DNA of 11,223 nucleotides. It comes from Gammaproteobacteria bacterium (GTDB lineage Bacteria; Pseudomonadota; Gammaproteobacteria; JAJDOJ01). The stretch is from contig JALVEU010000167.1 of NCBI GenBank assembly GCA_027030565.1, positions 1 through 11,223 on the forward strand, given 5' to 3'. The notes under the pieces were generated by a model. That model did no database searches. It saw only the letters and a program-made list of their open reading frames with translations, and had not been told where the DNA came from. The translations under genes were made by a program, and so were the position numbers. Shown piece by piece: positions 1-9,865 of the stretch. Within the stretch, counting starts at the first letter, position 1; each line of letters starts with the position of its first letter.

Positions 1-1
1 C

Positions 2-2309
<2,308 letters not shown>

Positions 2310-2320
<11 letters not shown>

Positions 2321-3209
2321 CGCCAGGCACGACACCGCCCCGAGATTCCGGGTGTTGCTGGTGGATGACAACGCCAACAACATCTATGCCTTGCGTTCCT
2401 TGATCCACAAGCATCTCCCCAACGTGGAGGTTCTAGAAGCCACCTCCGGTCGGACCGCCATCGAGACCGCCCTCGCGCACCCCGACATCGATCTCATCAT
2501 CCTCGACGTGCAGATGCCGGGCATGGATGGTTTCCAGACCGCTTCCATGCTCAAGCTGCGCAAGAAGACCCGCGACATCCCCATCATCTTTCTCACTGCC
2601 GCGTTCAAGACCCAGGAATTCCAGGAGAAGGGTTATGCGGTGGGGGCGGTGGACTATCTGCTCAAGCCCATCGACGACAACCTGCTCATCAACAAGATCG
2701 GCACGTATTTCCGGCTGATCGAGAAGGAACGCCGGCTCGCCCAGATCCTCGAGGAACAGGTCGCGGAACGCACCCGTGAGCTATACGAGGCCAAGCAGTA
2801 CCTGGAGAACATCATCCGGTACATGGGGGAGGCGTTACTGGTGCTCACCCCCGAGGGGACCATCAAGCGCGTCAACCCCGCCGCCTGTGAGATGCTGGGC
2901 TACGGGGAATCGGAGTTGCTGGGCAGGTCCATCGGCGACGTGTTCGAGGAAGAGGACGACACCCAGGCCGAGGCGTTCATGGGGACCTGGCTGGAGGCCC
3001 TGGTGCGCACCGGGGTGCTGAAGACCATCGATGCACGCATGGTCGCACGGGACGGACGTCGGGTGCCCATCCAGCTGACACGCACGGCGATCCGCGACGA
3101 ATCGGGGCGCATCACCGACATCATCTGCATCGCCAAGGACATGAGCGGATACGTCAAGGAATGTCCGCCCGAACCGGTCGAAGCGCAAGCCAATGGAGGT
3201 AAGGTATGA
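2310..3209 (+). CDS. Receiver-PAS protein without output domain
   Basis: Cytoplasmic two-component protein of 299 aa. The receiver domain (about 12-130) has the full active site: Asp19/Asp20, phospho-acceptor Asp66 in LIILDVQMPGMDG, Thr96 in IIFLTAAF and Lys119 in YLLKPID. A charged helical segment (137-165, EKERRLAQILEEQVAERTRE) probably forms a coiled coil and leads into a PAS domain (about 165-285, motifs ITPEG-like LTPEGTIKRVNPAA and MLGYGESELLGRS). No kinase, GGDEF, EAL or DNA-binding domain follows. It is therefore a phospho-relay adaptor or sensor, probably the partner of the kinase just upstream, though this is inference. I chose the ATG at 2310, which overlaps the kinase stop by 11 bp, because earlier in-frame codons encode unrelated residues. 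The stop overlaps the start of the arsR-type gene. Confidence 0.92.
3195..3199 (+). promoter_or_regulatory. Strong ribosome binding site for the ArsR-family gene
   Basis: GGAGG lies 6 nt before the ATG at 3206, inside the end of the receiver-PAS gene. It fixes the start of the repressor gene at the ATGA overlap. Confidence 0.8.
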
Positions 3210-3550
3210 CCGAACAAAAACGCCACTCAGCGACGCCCGGGCCGGACGAGGACGCGGTGCTGACCGCCAACGCGCTCAAGGCCATGGCCCATCCGCTGCG
3301 CTGGAAGATCCTGTGCACCCTGGGCGACAAGGAGATGTCCGTGGGCGAGATCGTCGCGCAGACCGGTACCACGCAGAGCAACATCTCCCAGCACCTGGAT
3401 CAGCTGCGGAACAAGAACATCCTCGCCTCACGCAAAGAGGCCAACCGCGTCTACTACCGGATCCGCAACCAGCAGCTTCTGACCCTCATCCGCACCATGC
3501 GCGACGTGCTGTGTCCCGCGAATCTGCAGGACCTGCCCCGGCGCAAGTGA
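3206..3550 (+). CDS. ArsR-family winged-helix repressor with SqrR/BigR-like cysteine pair
   Basis: Small (114 aa) DNA-binding repressor of the ArsR/SmtB family. The core is ALKAMAHPLRWKILCTL (23-39), the helix-turn-helix SVGEIVAQTGTTQSNISQHL (45-64) and the beta-wing SRKEANRVYYRI (75-86). The arsenic/cadmium-type metal motif ELCVCDL is absent. There are just two cysteines, Cys37 in helix 2 and Cys103 near the C-terminus, 66 residues apart. From memory, persulfide sensors SqrR (Cys41, Cys107) and BigR use a pair with the same position and spacing, so this may sense reactive sulfur through a disulfide or polysulfide bridge; that is inference. The ATG overlaps the upstream stop (ATGA), so it is probably translated with the receiver-PAS gene. 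No AT-rich palindromic operator was seen nearby, so its targets may lie outside the window. Confidence 0.93.
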   Translation: MTEQKRHSATPGPDEDAVLTANALKAMAHPLRWKILCTLGDKEMSVGEIVAQTGTTQSNISQHLDQLRNKNILASRKEANRVYYRIRNQQLLTLIRTMRDVLCPANLQDLPRRK

Positions 3551-3591
3551 CTCTGGGCCGGGAACGCCTCTCGTCGAGGTGTTGAGCGCCG

Positions 3592-4824
3592 GTGCTGTCG
3601 CGCATCTGGCTGGGTTTCTTCTTCGCCTCCGGCCTGGCTGCGCTGTGGCAGTGGCTGGGCCGGGGCGATGCCGGCGTGTTCGCGCGCATCACGCAGTCCC
3701 TGTACGACATGGCGGGCCTGGCGGTCGAGATCTCCATCGGGCTGATCGGCCTGCTGTGTCTGTGGATGGGGCTGTTTCGCATCGCGGAGCGCTCCGGGTT
3801 TGTGAGCGTGCTGGCCAGACTCCTGACACCGCTGTTTCGGCGCTTGATGCCCGAGGTGCCGCCGGGCCACCCGGCCCTGGGCTCCGTGACCATGAACCTG
3901 GCCGCCAACGTGCTGGGACTGGACAATGCGGCTACGCCCATGGGCCTGCAGGCCATGCGCGACCTGCAGCGTCTGAATCCGGATCCGAAGACGGCCACGG
4001 ACGCCCAGATCCTCTTCCTGGTGCTCAACACCTCCTCGGTGACCCTGATCCCGGTGACCGTATTCCTCTTCAGGGCCCAGCAGGGTTCCAGCGACCCCAC
4101 GGCCGTTTTCCTGCCCATTCTCATCGCCACCTCGGCCTCCACGGTGGCCGGGTTACTGGCCGTGGGGTGGGCTCAGCGTCTGCGGCTGTGGGACCCGGTG
4201 GTGCTCGCCTATTTCATGGTGTTCGCTGCGCTCGCCGCTGCGCTGGGGACTTGGCTCGGCGGGCTGCCGCCAGAGGACCTGGCCGCGCGTTCCAGCCTGC
4301 TGGGCAATCTGCTCGTCTTCGCTGCGGTGTTGGGCTTTCTGGCTGCTGGCGCCTGGCGCGGGCTGGACACGTATACGGAATTCGTCAGCGGCGCGAAACA
4401 AGGGTTGGCCACCGCGGTGCGCCTCGTGCCCTATCTGGTGGCGATGCTCGCGGCCATCGGTGCGCTGCGCGCCAGCGGCGCCCTGGACGCCGTCGTGGAA
4501 GGGATGGCCGGCTTGCTGGCCTGGGTGGGCGTGGATACCGGCTTCGTCGCAGCCCTGCCCACCGGCCTGATGAAGCCCCTGAGCGGGAGCGGCGCCCGCG
4601 CCATGCTCCTGGAGACCATGCACACTCAGGGCGTGGACTCCTTCCCGGCCACCGTGGCGGCCATCATGCAGGGGAGCACCGAGACCACGTTCTACGTGCT
4701 CGCCGTCTACTTCGGTGCGGTGGGGATCCGCAACAGCCGGCATGCCGTGACCTGCGGGCTGATCGCCGATCTCGCCGGTCTGGTGACTGCCGTACTGGCC
4801 GGTTACTGGTTCTTTGCGCCGTGA
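3592..4824 (+). CDS. Fused SpmA-SpmB type membrane protein (nucleoside-recognition/Gate domain family)
   Basis: Integral inner-membrane protein of 410 aa that joins homologues of spore maturation proteins SpmA (about 1-205) and SpmB (about 206-410). The SpmA half has the signature MNLAANVLGLDNAATPMG (101-118). The SpmB half has LPTGLMKPLSGSGAR (322-336) and GSTETTFYVLAVYFGAVG (361-378). Several hydrophobic segments run throughout. In Bacillus the separate proteins act in spore core dehydration. The fused form occurs in non-sporulating bacteria, where its role is not established; transport or channel function is only a guess. The GTG at 3592 is the only practical start, because an in-frame TGA lies at 3583-3585. 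Its ribosome site is weak (GAGG at 3576-3579, 12 nt away). It sits 41 bp behind the ArsR gene and could be in the same transcript. Confidence 0.9.
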   Translation: MLSRIWLGFFFASGLAALWQWLGRGDAGVFARITQSLYDMAGLAVEISIGLIGLLCLWMGLFRIAERSGFVSVLARLLTPLFRRLMPEVPPGHPALGSVTMNLAANVLGLDNAATPMGLQAMRDLQRLNPDPKTATDAQILFLVLNTSSVTLIPVTVFLFRAQQGSSDPTAVFLPILIATSASTVAGLLAVGWAQRLRLWDPVVLAYFMVFAALAAALGTWLGGLPPEDLAARSSLLGNLLVFAAVLGFLAAGAWRGLDTYTEFVSGAKQGLATAVRLVPYLVAMLAAIGALRASGALDAVVEGMAGLLAWVGVDTGFVAALPTGLMKPLSGSGARAMLLETMHTQGVDSFPATVAAIMQGSTETTFYVLAVYFGAVGIRNSRHAVTCGLIADLAGLVTAVLAGYWFFAP

Positions 4825-4858
4825 TTTCCGCGCACCAGCACAGCCGCCGGCCGTCAGG

Positions 4859-5329
4859 CTACGCCGCGAGATCCTGTACCCGGGCCAGGACCTGTTCGGC
4901 GTGACCCTTGGGCTTCACGTCCTCGAATACGTGCCGTACGATCCCGTCCTTGTCGATGACGAAAGTGGTGCGCGCGATCACCTCGAAGGCCTTGCCGTCA
5001 CGCTCCACCTGTCGCAGGACACCATAGGCCCGGCAGACCTCGCCATCCACATCGGCGAGCAGGCGCACGGCCAGCCCGTGCTTGTCGCGAAACGCGGCAT
5101 GGCTCATGCAGTTGTCCCGGCTGATCCCCATGACCTCGGCGCCAGCCTTGTCGAACTCTGAGAGCATGTCTGAGAATTCCAAGGCCTCCAACGTGCACCC
5201 TGGCGTGTCATCCTTCGGATAGAAGCAAAGCACCACGTGGCGGCGACCGATGTAGTCCTTCAACGAGACCTCGTTCATGTCGGCATCCGGCAGCGTGAAG
5301 TCGGGTGCCGGCTGGCCCGTCTGGATCAT
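4859..5329 (-). CDS. bcp: Thiol peroxidase of the Bcp/PrxQ peroxiredoxin family
   Basis: Cytoplasmic peroxiredoxin of 156 aa, the usual Bcp length, that reduces hydrogen peroxide and organic hydroperoxides using thioredoxin- or glutaredoxin-type reductants. The active site is FYPKDDTPGCT with peroxidatic Cys45. The position of the second cysteine of E. coli Bcp (Cys50) is Leu here, so it belongs to the subgroup without the CxxxxC pair. Other cysteines are Cys35, Cys74 and Cys99. The ATG at 5329 is preceded by GGGAGA. It is convergent with the SpmAB gene (34 bp between the stops) and lies 91 bp downstream of ubiI on the same strand, so it may be read from the ubiquinone operon or from its own promoter. 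No convincing terminator separates it from ubiI. Confidence 0.95.
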   Translation of the reverse strand: MIQTGQPAPDFTLPDADMNEVSLKDYIGRRHVVLCFYPKDDTPGCTLEALEFSDMLSEFDKAGAEVMGISRDNCMSHAAFRDKHGLAVRLLADVDGEVCRAYGVLRQVERDGKAFEVIARTTFVIDKDGIVRHVFEDVKPKGHAEQVLARVQDLAA

Positions 5330-5420
5330 GACTGTCTCCCTCTCCCTCGGATCTGATTGTTGGTCTGGGCTGCCCGGCGATCCGGAGGCACGCCGCCGAC
5401 TGCCCCTCGAGTCCGCTCCT

Positions 5421-6611
5421 TTATAGCATGAGACCTCGTGCCAGGCGCGGGCGCTCTCCGGCGATGTCCATGGCCAGACGTGTGAGCCGGGTCTTGATGG
5501 GCGGCAATGCGTCCGTCCACGACAGGCCGAGACTGCGCAGGCGCACGACCGGGGCCAGGCGACTGCCGAAGACGTACCGGAAGGCCTCCATGAGTCGCAT
5601 GGTCAGCTCGTCGTCGCCCCTGCGCGCCCGTTCGTAGCGGCGCAGGACCCCGATCCTGCCGGGATCCCGCCTTCCGGCAATGCTTTCGGCCAGCGTGGCC
5701 GCATCCAGGATACCGAGGTTCACGCCCTGTCCCGCCAGGGGATGGATGACGTGCGCAGCATCACCGACCAGTGCAATCCGGGGTTGCACGTAGACATCCG
5801 CTTGCCCGCCGACCAGGGGGAAAACCGCCCGGGGGCCCACATGGCGCACGCTGCCCAACACCCCTTCACTCGCCGCCACGAGCCGATCGGCGAACTTCGC
5901 CTCGGGCAAGGCCGCCAGTTCCGCGGCTTCTTCGGGCGTCGTGGTCCAGACGATGGAGACCCAGTCGTCGGGCAGCGGCAGCAGGGCCAGCGGCCCGTTG
6001 GGAAGGAAGCGCTGTCGTGCGCAGGCCCCGTGAGCCCGATCCATGTGCATGGGACCCACCAGCGCATGCTGCGCATAGGGGCGTGGCCGGAAGCCGATGC
6101 CTGCGAGCCCACGCAGCCGAGAGCGGGCCCCATCGGCGGCCACGGCCAGGCTGGCGTTCAACACGCGGCCGGACGTCAGGCGCACGCGCACCCGCTCGGG
6201 TTTCGTCTCCAGTTCTGAGATGGTGTCCGGGCAGAAGACCTCACAGCCCTCGAGCTGCTCGTGTAGGGCTGCGATCAATACGTCGTTCTCCACGATGTGG
6301 CCAAGTCTCGGCTCGGCCACGTCGCGCGCGTCGAAGTGGATCTCGCCGCCGCCCAGGGCGTCCCACACGTGCATGCGCCGGTAGGCACAGACACGTCGGG
6401 CGGTCACGCCGGACCAGACGCCCAGCGTCCGTAGCACCGTTTCGGCGCCGGGCGTAATGGCGGAGACGCGTTGTGCGAACGGACCGGTCCCCGCGTCTGG
6501 CGATGGCGGCCGGGCCTCCACCAGGGCCGTGTGCAGGCCGGCCTGGAGGCACGCCCGGGCCAGCGTGGCGCCCACCATGCCGCCCCCAACGATCACCACG
6601 TCAACGTGCAC
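5421..6611 (-). CDS. ubiI: Ubiquinone biosynthesis flavin hydroxylase, UbiI/VisC type
   Basis: FAD-dependent aromatic monooxygenase of 396 aa in the UbiH/UbiF/VisC/COQ6 family, probably adding the C5 hydroxyl in ubiquinone synthesis. It has the Rossmann motif VIVGGGMVGATLA near the N-terminus, the DG motif AVAADGARSRLRG (about 156-168) and the second FAD motif LVGDAAHVIHPLAGQGVNLG (281-300). The GDAAH form matches UbiI/UbiF rather than UbiH. The start is taken as GTG at 6611: the Rossmann fold begins directly after it and GGAGGAGG lies 7 nt upstream. The frame stays open further upstream, but that stretch runs through ubiH and has no family match. It overlaps the 3' end of ubiH by 19 bp. Gene order matches E. 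coli ygfB-pepP-ubiH-ubiI. The exact ring position (UbiI versus UbiF) cannot be settled from sequence alone. Confidence 0.93.
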   Translation of the reverse strand: MHVDVVIVGGGMVGATLARACLQAGLHTALVEARPPSPDAGTGPFAQRVSAITPGAETVLRTLGVWSGVTARRVCAYRRMHVWDALGGGEIHFDARDVAEPRLGHIVENDVLIAALHEQLEGCEVFCPDTISELETKPERVRVRLTSGRVLNASLAVAADGARSRLRGLAGIGFRPRPYAQHALVGPMHMDRAHGACARQRFLPNGPLALLPLPDDWVSIVWTTTPEEAAELAALPEAKFADRLVAASEGVLGSVRHVGPRAVFPLVGGQADVYVQPRIALVGDAAHVIHPLAGQGVNLGILDAATLAESIAGRRDPGRIGVLRRYERARRGDDELTMRLMEAFRYVFGSRLAPVVRLRSLGLSWTDALPPIKTRLTRLAMDIAGERPRLARGLML

Positions 6612-7810
6612 CTTCCGTCCTCCTCCAAGGGGATCCCGGCGACCAGGCGTGGCACCGGGCCGTGAAGGCCCATGCCCAGCCGCGCCAAGCGGTGCTTGAG
6701 CGGAGGGAGCAGATCCAGGCCCGCCAGAAGGCCGCCGCGCAGATGACCGAGCCCGGGGGTCGTGAACAGCCGTGCCAGTGTGTCGGTGAAACGCACTGTA
6801 CGCGCCACGTCGCCGGCGACGGACTCGGCGAAACGGGCCAGCACACCCTCCGCCCCCGGAGGGTGCCCACCCCGCCATTGCGCATGCAACAGTTCGGCCA
6901 GCAGCGCGGTCTCCCGTAAGGCCAGGTTAAAGCCCTGAGCCGCCACGGGATGCAGCGCATGGGCGGCGTTCCCAAGCAGGACCACGCGGCCCTCGAAATT
7001 GCGCTGGGCACGCAACATGCGCAGCGGAAACAGGCGTACTCCGCCCACCGGCCTGAGCCGGCCGAGTCGATGGCCGAAGGCCTGCTGCAGTGTTGTGGCG
7101 AAGCGTTGGGCAGGCCATTGGGCCATGGTGCGGGCCTTTTGCTCACGAAGGGACCACACGAGGGCACAGCGTCGCTCGCCCAGGGGCAACAGCGCCAGGG
7201 GACCGTCGGTGGTGAACCGCTCGTAGGCCACCCCGCCGGGCGAACGCCCGGTTGTGATCTCGCAGACCAGGGCGTTCTGGCCGTAGTCGGTGACCTCGGC
7301 GGCGATACCCAGGGCCGTGCGCAGTGCAGACTGGGCACCGTCGGCGGCCACCACCAATCGGGCTCGCAGGCGCCGGGGACCGTCGGGGCCTGTCGCCTGC
7401 AGGGTCGCCCCGCTGGCGTCCTGTTCGAGTGCCTCGGCGCGCATTCCGTGCAGGAGCGAGATCCGGGGCGCCGCTTGTAGGCGCTGGTGGAGCGCATCGA
7501 GCAGGTGTTCATGCAGGACCACCTGGCCCAGGGCCGAGACGCCCAACTCTGAGGCGCGCAGTCGCGTGACACCGAACCGGCCCTGTTGCGAGACGTGCAC
7601 CACATGGATGGGGGTCGCATGCGCCTCCATGGCCTTCCAGAGACCCAGCGCCCGGAAGATCCGTTCCGACGAAGCCGACAGGGCAATGGCGCGTCGGTCC
7701 GCCCGAGCACCCGGTTCCAGCACGCCGATCCGCCACTGCGTGCTGGCCAGCGCGCAGGCCAGTGCTGCGCCGGTCAGCCCGCCGCCGGCCACGAGCACGT
7801 CATATGTCAT
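6593..7810 (-). CDS. ubiH: 2-octaprenyl-6-methoxyphenol hydroxylase-type enzyme UbiH
   Basis: FAD-dependent monooxygenase of 405 aa assigned to the C1 hydroxylation of the ubiquinone precursor. It shows the N-terminal FAD motif VLVAGGGLTGAALA (5-18), the DG motif VVAADGAQSALR (153-164) and LLGNAAHALHPVAAQGFNLA (278-297). The Asn in GNAA, where most family members have GDAA, is also found in E. coli UbiH and separates it from the neighbouring UbiI-type enzyme. The ATG at 7810 places the Rossmann strand at the usual distance. An upstream in-frame GTG (four codons earlier, after GAGGTAC) is also possible, as no good ribosome site precedes the ATG. It starts 34 bp after pepP and overlaps ubiI by 19 bp, consistent with one operon. 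Confidence 0.95.
   Translation of the reverse strand: MTYDVLVAGGGLTGAALACALASTQWRIGVLEPGARADRRAIALSASSERIFRALGLWKAMEAHATPIHVVHVSQQGRFGVTRLRASELGVSALGQVVLHEHLLDALHQRLQAAPRISLLHGMRAEALEQDASGATLQATGPDGPRRLRARLVVAADGAQSALRTALGIAAEVTDYGQNALVCEITTGRSPGGVAYERFTTDGPLALLPLGERRCALVWSLREQKARTMAQWPAQRFATTLQQAFGHRLGRLRPVGGVRLFPLRMLRAQRNFEGRVVLLGNAAHALHPVAAQGFNLALRETALLAELLHAQWRGGHPPGAEGVLARFAESVAGDVARTVRFTDTLARLFTTPGLGHLRGGLLAGLDLLPPLKHRLARLGMGLHGPVPRLVAGIPLEEDGRCTLTW
6619..6626 (-). promoter_or_regulatory. Strong ribosome binding site deciding the GTG start of ubiI
   Basis: GGAGGAGG on the minus strand, inside the last codons of ubiH, 7 nt from the GTG at 6611. Confidence 0.8.
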
Positions 7811-7844
7811 GGTGGTCTGCACGTACCTCGCTGCTTCGCCGGAC

Positions 7845-9155
7845 TCAGGCGTCCTGGCCCACCAGGGCCTCGATCTCCTCCACGCGCTTGGGCAATGCGG
7901 CAGTGAGGACTTCACAGCCCTCCTTGGTCACCAGGACGTCGTCCTCGATGCGAATCCCGATGTTCCACCAGCGCCGGTCCACGCCCTCCAGGTCGGCCGG
8001 GACATACAGCCCGGGTTCCACGGTGAGCACCATGCCAGGCTCCAGCAGCCGCCACTGTTCACCGACGCGGTACTCGCCCACGTCGTGCACGTCCAGCCCC
8101 AGCCAGTGTCCTGTGCGATGCATATAGAAGCGCTTGTAGGCCTCGTTGCGTACCAACTTGCGTACGTCCCCCTCCAGCAGTCCCAGCTCCACGAGCCCCC
8201 GGGTCAGCACGCGAACGGCGGCACGGTGAGGGTCGTCCCAGTGGTTGCCGGGCCGGACTTTGCGGATGGCCGCCTCCTGCGCTTGCAGGACGAGTTCGTA
8301 GAGTGCACGCTGCGCGTCGCTGAAACGCCCGCCCACTGGGAAGGTACGCGTGATGTCGGCAGCATAGCCCTCGCATTCGCAGCCCGCATCCACCAGCACC
8401 AGATCCCCGTCCTCCAGCCGGTCACGGTTCTCGGTGTAGTGCAGGATGCAGGCGTTGGCGCCGCCGCCGACGATGGGGGGATAGGAGGGCACCATGCCCG
8501 CGCGTCGGAACACGTACTGATATTCCGCCTCCAGTTCGTATTCGTACAATCCCGGGCGGCAACGCCGCATGGCCCGTTCGTGGGCCTCCATGGACACCCT
8601 GGCGGCCCGGCGCATGCGCGTCAGTTCCCATCGGGACTTGAACAGGCGCATCTCATGCAGCACGTGCGCCAGTTCCACGAACTCGTGGGGGGCGTGGGCG
8701 CCGGCGCGCACCTTGGCCCGGATCTGATTCACCCAGCCGATGAGGCGGTGGTCGAACGCCGTGTCTTCGCCCATGGTGTAGTACACCCGGCGTCGATCCT
8801 CCAGCAGGCCCGGAAGGATCTCGTCCATGTCGGCGATGGGATAGGCATCGTCGGCGCCGAAATGCTCCACGGCCCCTTCGGGCCCCGCACGACGTCCCTC
8901 CCAGACCTCCTTCTTTGGATCGCGTTCGCGGCAGAACAAGATGTACTGCCCCTGCTTGCGCCCCGGGGCCAGCACGGCTACCGCATCGGGCTCCGGAAAG
9001 CCGGTGAGATAGAGGAAGTCACTATGTTGGCGGAACGGGTAATGGACGTCGCGATTGCGCAGTCGCTCGCGCGCTGCGGGAAGGATGGCGATGGAATCCG
9101 CGGGCATCATGCGCAACAGGCCGCGTCGCCTGCGCTCGAATTCCCGTTGGCTCAC
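7845..9155 (-). CDS. pepP: Xaa-Pro aminopeptidase (aminopeptidase P)
   Basis: Cytoplasmic M24B metallopeptidase of 436 aa (E. coli PepP is 441) that removes an N-terminal residue preceding proline. The N-terminal non-catalytic domain (about 1-170) is followed by the pita-bread fold with all dinuclear metal ligands: Asp256 and Asp267 in LVLVDAGCECEGYAADITRT, His350 in MHRTGHWLG, Glu380 in VLTVEPGLYVP and Glu404 in GIRIEDD. His357 of the active site is also present. The GTG start overlaps the ygfB stop (GTGA) and has GGAGG at 9164-9168, 8 nt upstream. A longer open frame exists upstream but only reads through ygfB. Its association with ubiH and ubiI is the conserved gammaproteobacterial arrangement; a direct role in quinone synthesis is not implied. 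Confidence 0.97.
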   Translation of the reverse strand: MSQREFERRRRGLLRMMPADSIAILPAARERLRNRDVHYPFRQHSDFLYLTGFPEPDAVAVLAPGRKQGQYILFCRERDPKKEVWEGRRAGPEGAVEHFGADDAYPIADMDEILPGLLEDRRRVYYTMGEDTAFDHRLIGWVNQIRAKVRAGAHAPHEFVELAHVLHEMRLFKSRWELTRMRRAARVSMEAHERAMRRCRPGLYEYELEAEYQYVFRRAGMVPSYPPIVGGGANACILHYTENRDRLEDGDLVLVDAGCECEGYAADITRTFPVGGRFSDAQRALYELVLQAQEAAIRKVRPGNHWDDPHRAAVRVLTRGLVELGLLEGDVRKLVRNEAYKRFYMHRTGHWLGLDVHDVGEYRVGEQWRLLEPGMVLTVEPGLYVPADLEGVDRRWWNIGIRIEDDVLVTKEGCEVLTAALPKRVEEIEALVGQDA

Positions 9156-9703
9156 GGCGCAGCCCTCCGCAGTGCGTGCATCTCCTCCCTCAGCGTCAGC
9201 ACGGCCATGCGCAGGTATTCGTAGACTTCCGCGAACGCGGCCTCTTCGGTCTCGTCGCCGTCCGCACGCTCGGTGGTCGCCCGGGATAGCTCGGCGAGGT
9301 CCCGCAGGACCTCCGCTGCGGTCGGTGGCAGGGCGGCTTGGAGGTCGCGGGTGCCGAGGGCGAATCCGAGCCCGAAGCCCTCCGCCCAATCCCCCAGGGC
9401 CTGAACGCGCTCGGACAGGGGAGCCTCGTCTCCCGGCAGCCACGGCATGAATCCCAACAACGGGTCATCCAGTGCCTGTCGGGTGGTCTGGAGCACTGGG
9501 TCGAGCGCTGTGGCCAAGTTCTGCAGGACGGTGTCATCCCTCGATGCCGGGCGGCCGAGCAACTCGGCCGCCACTTGTTCGCTGGCGGGAGCGCCTCCCG
9601 CCGCCAGCCAACCGGACACCAGCCCGTGCACCGCAGCCGCCACCCAAGGGGCGCCGGCGCGTTCCAGCGCCTCAGCCAGTGCCTGCAGGCCCGACTCGCT
9701 CAT
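9152..9703 (-). CDS. ygfB: UPF0149/YgfB family protein
   Basis: Protein of 183 aa in the UPF0149 (YgfB/YecA) family; the C-terminal SEC-C zinc motif found in YecA is absent. Recognised from its all-helical pattern, segments such as VHGLVSGWLAAGG (25-37), the LGFMPWLPGD region (about 83-92) and WAEGFGLGFALG (105-116), and from its position directly before pepP. The biochemical role is not firmly established. In Pseudomonas YgfB has been tied to regulation of resistance and peptidoglycan-related genes, which I recall rather than see. The start is ATG at 9703. No Shine-Dalgarno sequence precedes it, and a TATGAT -10 element with extended TG ends only 8 nt upstream, so the message may be leaderless or nearly so. 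It is the first gene of the ygfB-pepP-ubiH-ubiI operon. Confidence 0.93.
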   Translation of the reverse strand: MSESGLQALAEALERAGAPWVAAAVHGLVSGWLAAGGAPASEQVAAELLGRPASRDDTVLQNLATALDPVLQTTRQALDDPLLGFMPWLPGDEAPLSERVQALGDWAEGFGLGFALGTRDLQAALPPTAAEVLRDLAELSRATTERADGDETEEAAFAEVYEYLRMAVLTLREEMHALRRAAP

Positions 9704-9711
9704 GGCCGCCG

Positions 9712-9720
9712 ATCATACCA
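9712..9720 (-). promoter_or_regulatory. Extended -10 promoter for ygfB-pepP-ubiH-ubiI
   Basis: The minus strand reads TGG-TATGAT, an extended -10 element, with no good -35 at 16-18 bp. The last base of the hexamer is 8 nt before the ygfB ATG, which puts the expected transcription start within a few bases of the start codon. Confidence 0.55.
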
Positions 9721-9799
9721 CCGCGTGCCCGGGAGTGGGTGCACAGGGCGCATCGGGGCCGTGCGAGCCCGGCCGGTGGCCGGAATCCCCAAAGCGCTA

Positions 9800-9818
9800 C
9801 CGCCTGGCGGAAACCGCC
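9800..9818. repeat. Overlapping inverted repeats upstream of the coiled-coil/zapA promoter
   Basis: CCGCC-t-GGCGG (9800-9810) and GGCGG-aaa-CCGCC (9806-9818) share the middle arm, so only one hairpin can form at a time. They end about 10 bp before a TTGACC -35 element. The site could be an operator, a structural element, or simply chance in GC-rich DNA. Confidence 0.35.
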
Positions 9819-9827
9819 GCCCCGCGG

Positions 9828-9857
9828 TTGACCCTTTCCAGATTGGATGCCTAGTAT
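9828..9857 (+). promoter_or_regulatory. Sigma-70 type promoter for the coiled-coil gene and zapA
   Basis: TTGACC at 9828-9833 and TAGTAT at 9852-9857 are separated by 18 bp. The next ATG begins only 8 nt after the -10 element, so the transcript would have almost no leader. Confidence 0.6.
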
Positions 9858-9865
9858 TAGCGTCC

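Noticed and set aside
3566..3580. Small CCTC/GAGG hairpin between the ArsR and SpmAB genes as a terminator
   Set aside because: Only 4 bp of stem and no T-run. It might mask the weak GAGG ribosome site, but that is too slight to claim.
3579..4904. Alternative plus-strand frame overlapping the SpmAB gene
   Set aside because: The product is Arg/Gly-rich with no membrane or family character, whereas the frame at 3592 encodes both SpmA and SpmB signatures.
5330..5420. Terminator between ubiI and bcp
   Set aside because: Short GC inverted repeats are present but pair poorly and are not followed by a T-run.
5403..5445. Sigma-54 promoter before bcp from TGGCAC followed by TGCT on the minus strand
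   Set aside because: There are 13 nt between the GG and GC dinucleotides; the required spacing is 10.
7290..9224. Long plus-strand open frame of 644 codons opposite ubiH and pepP
   Set aside because: The minus strand carries two complete conserved enzymes with all active-site motifs. The plus-strand product is low-complexity and His/Gln/Arg-rich, as expected for a shadow frame.
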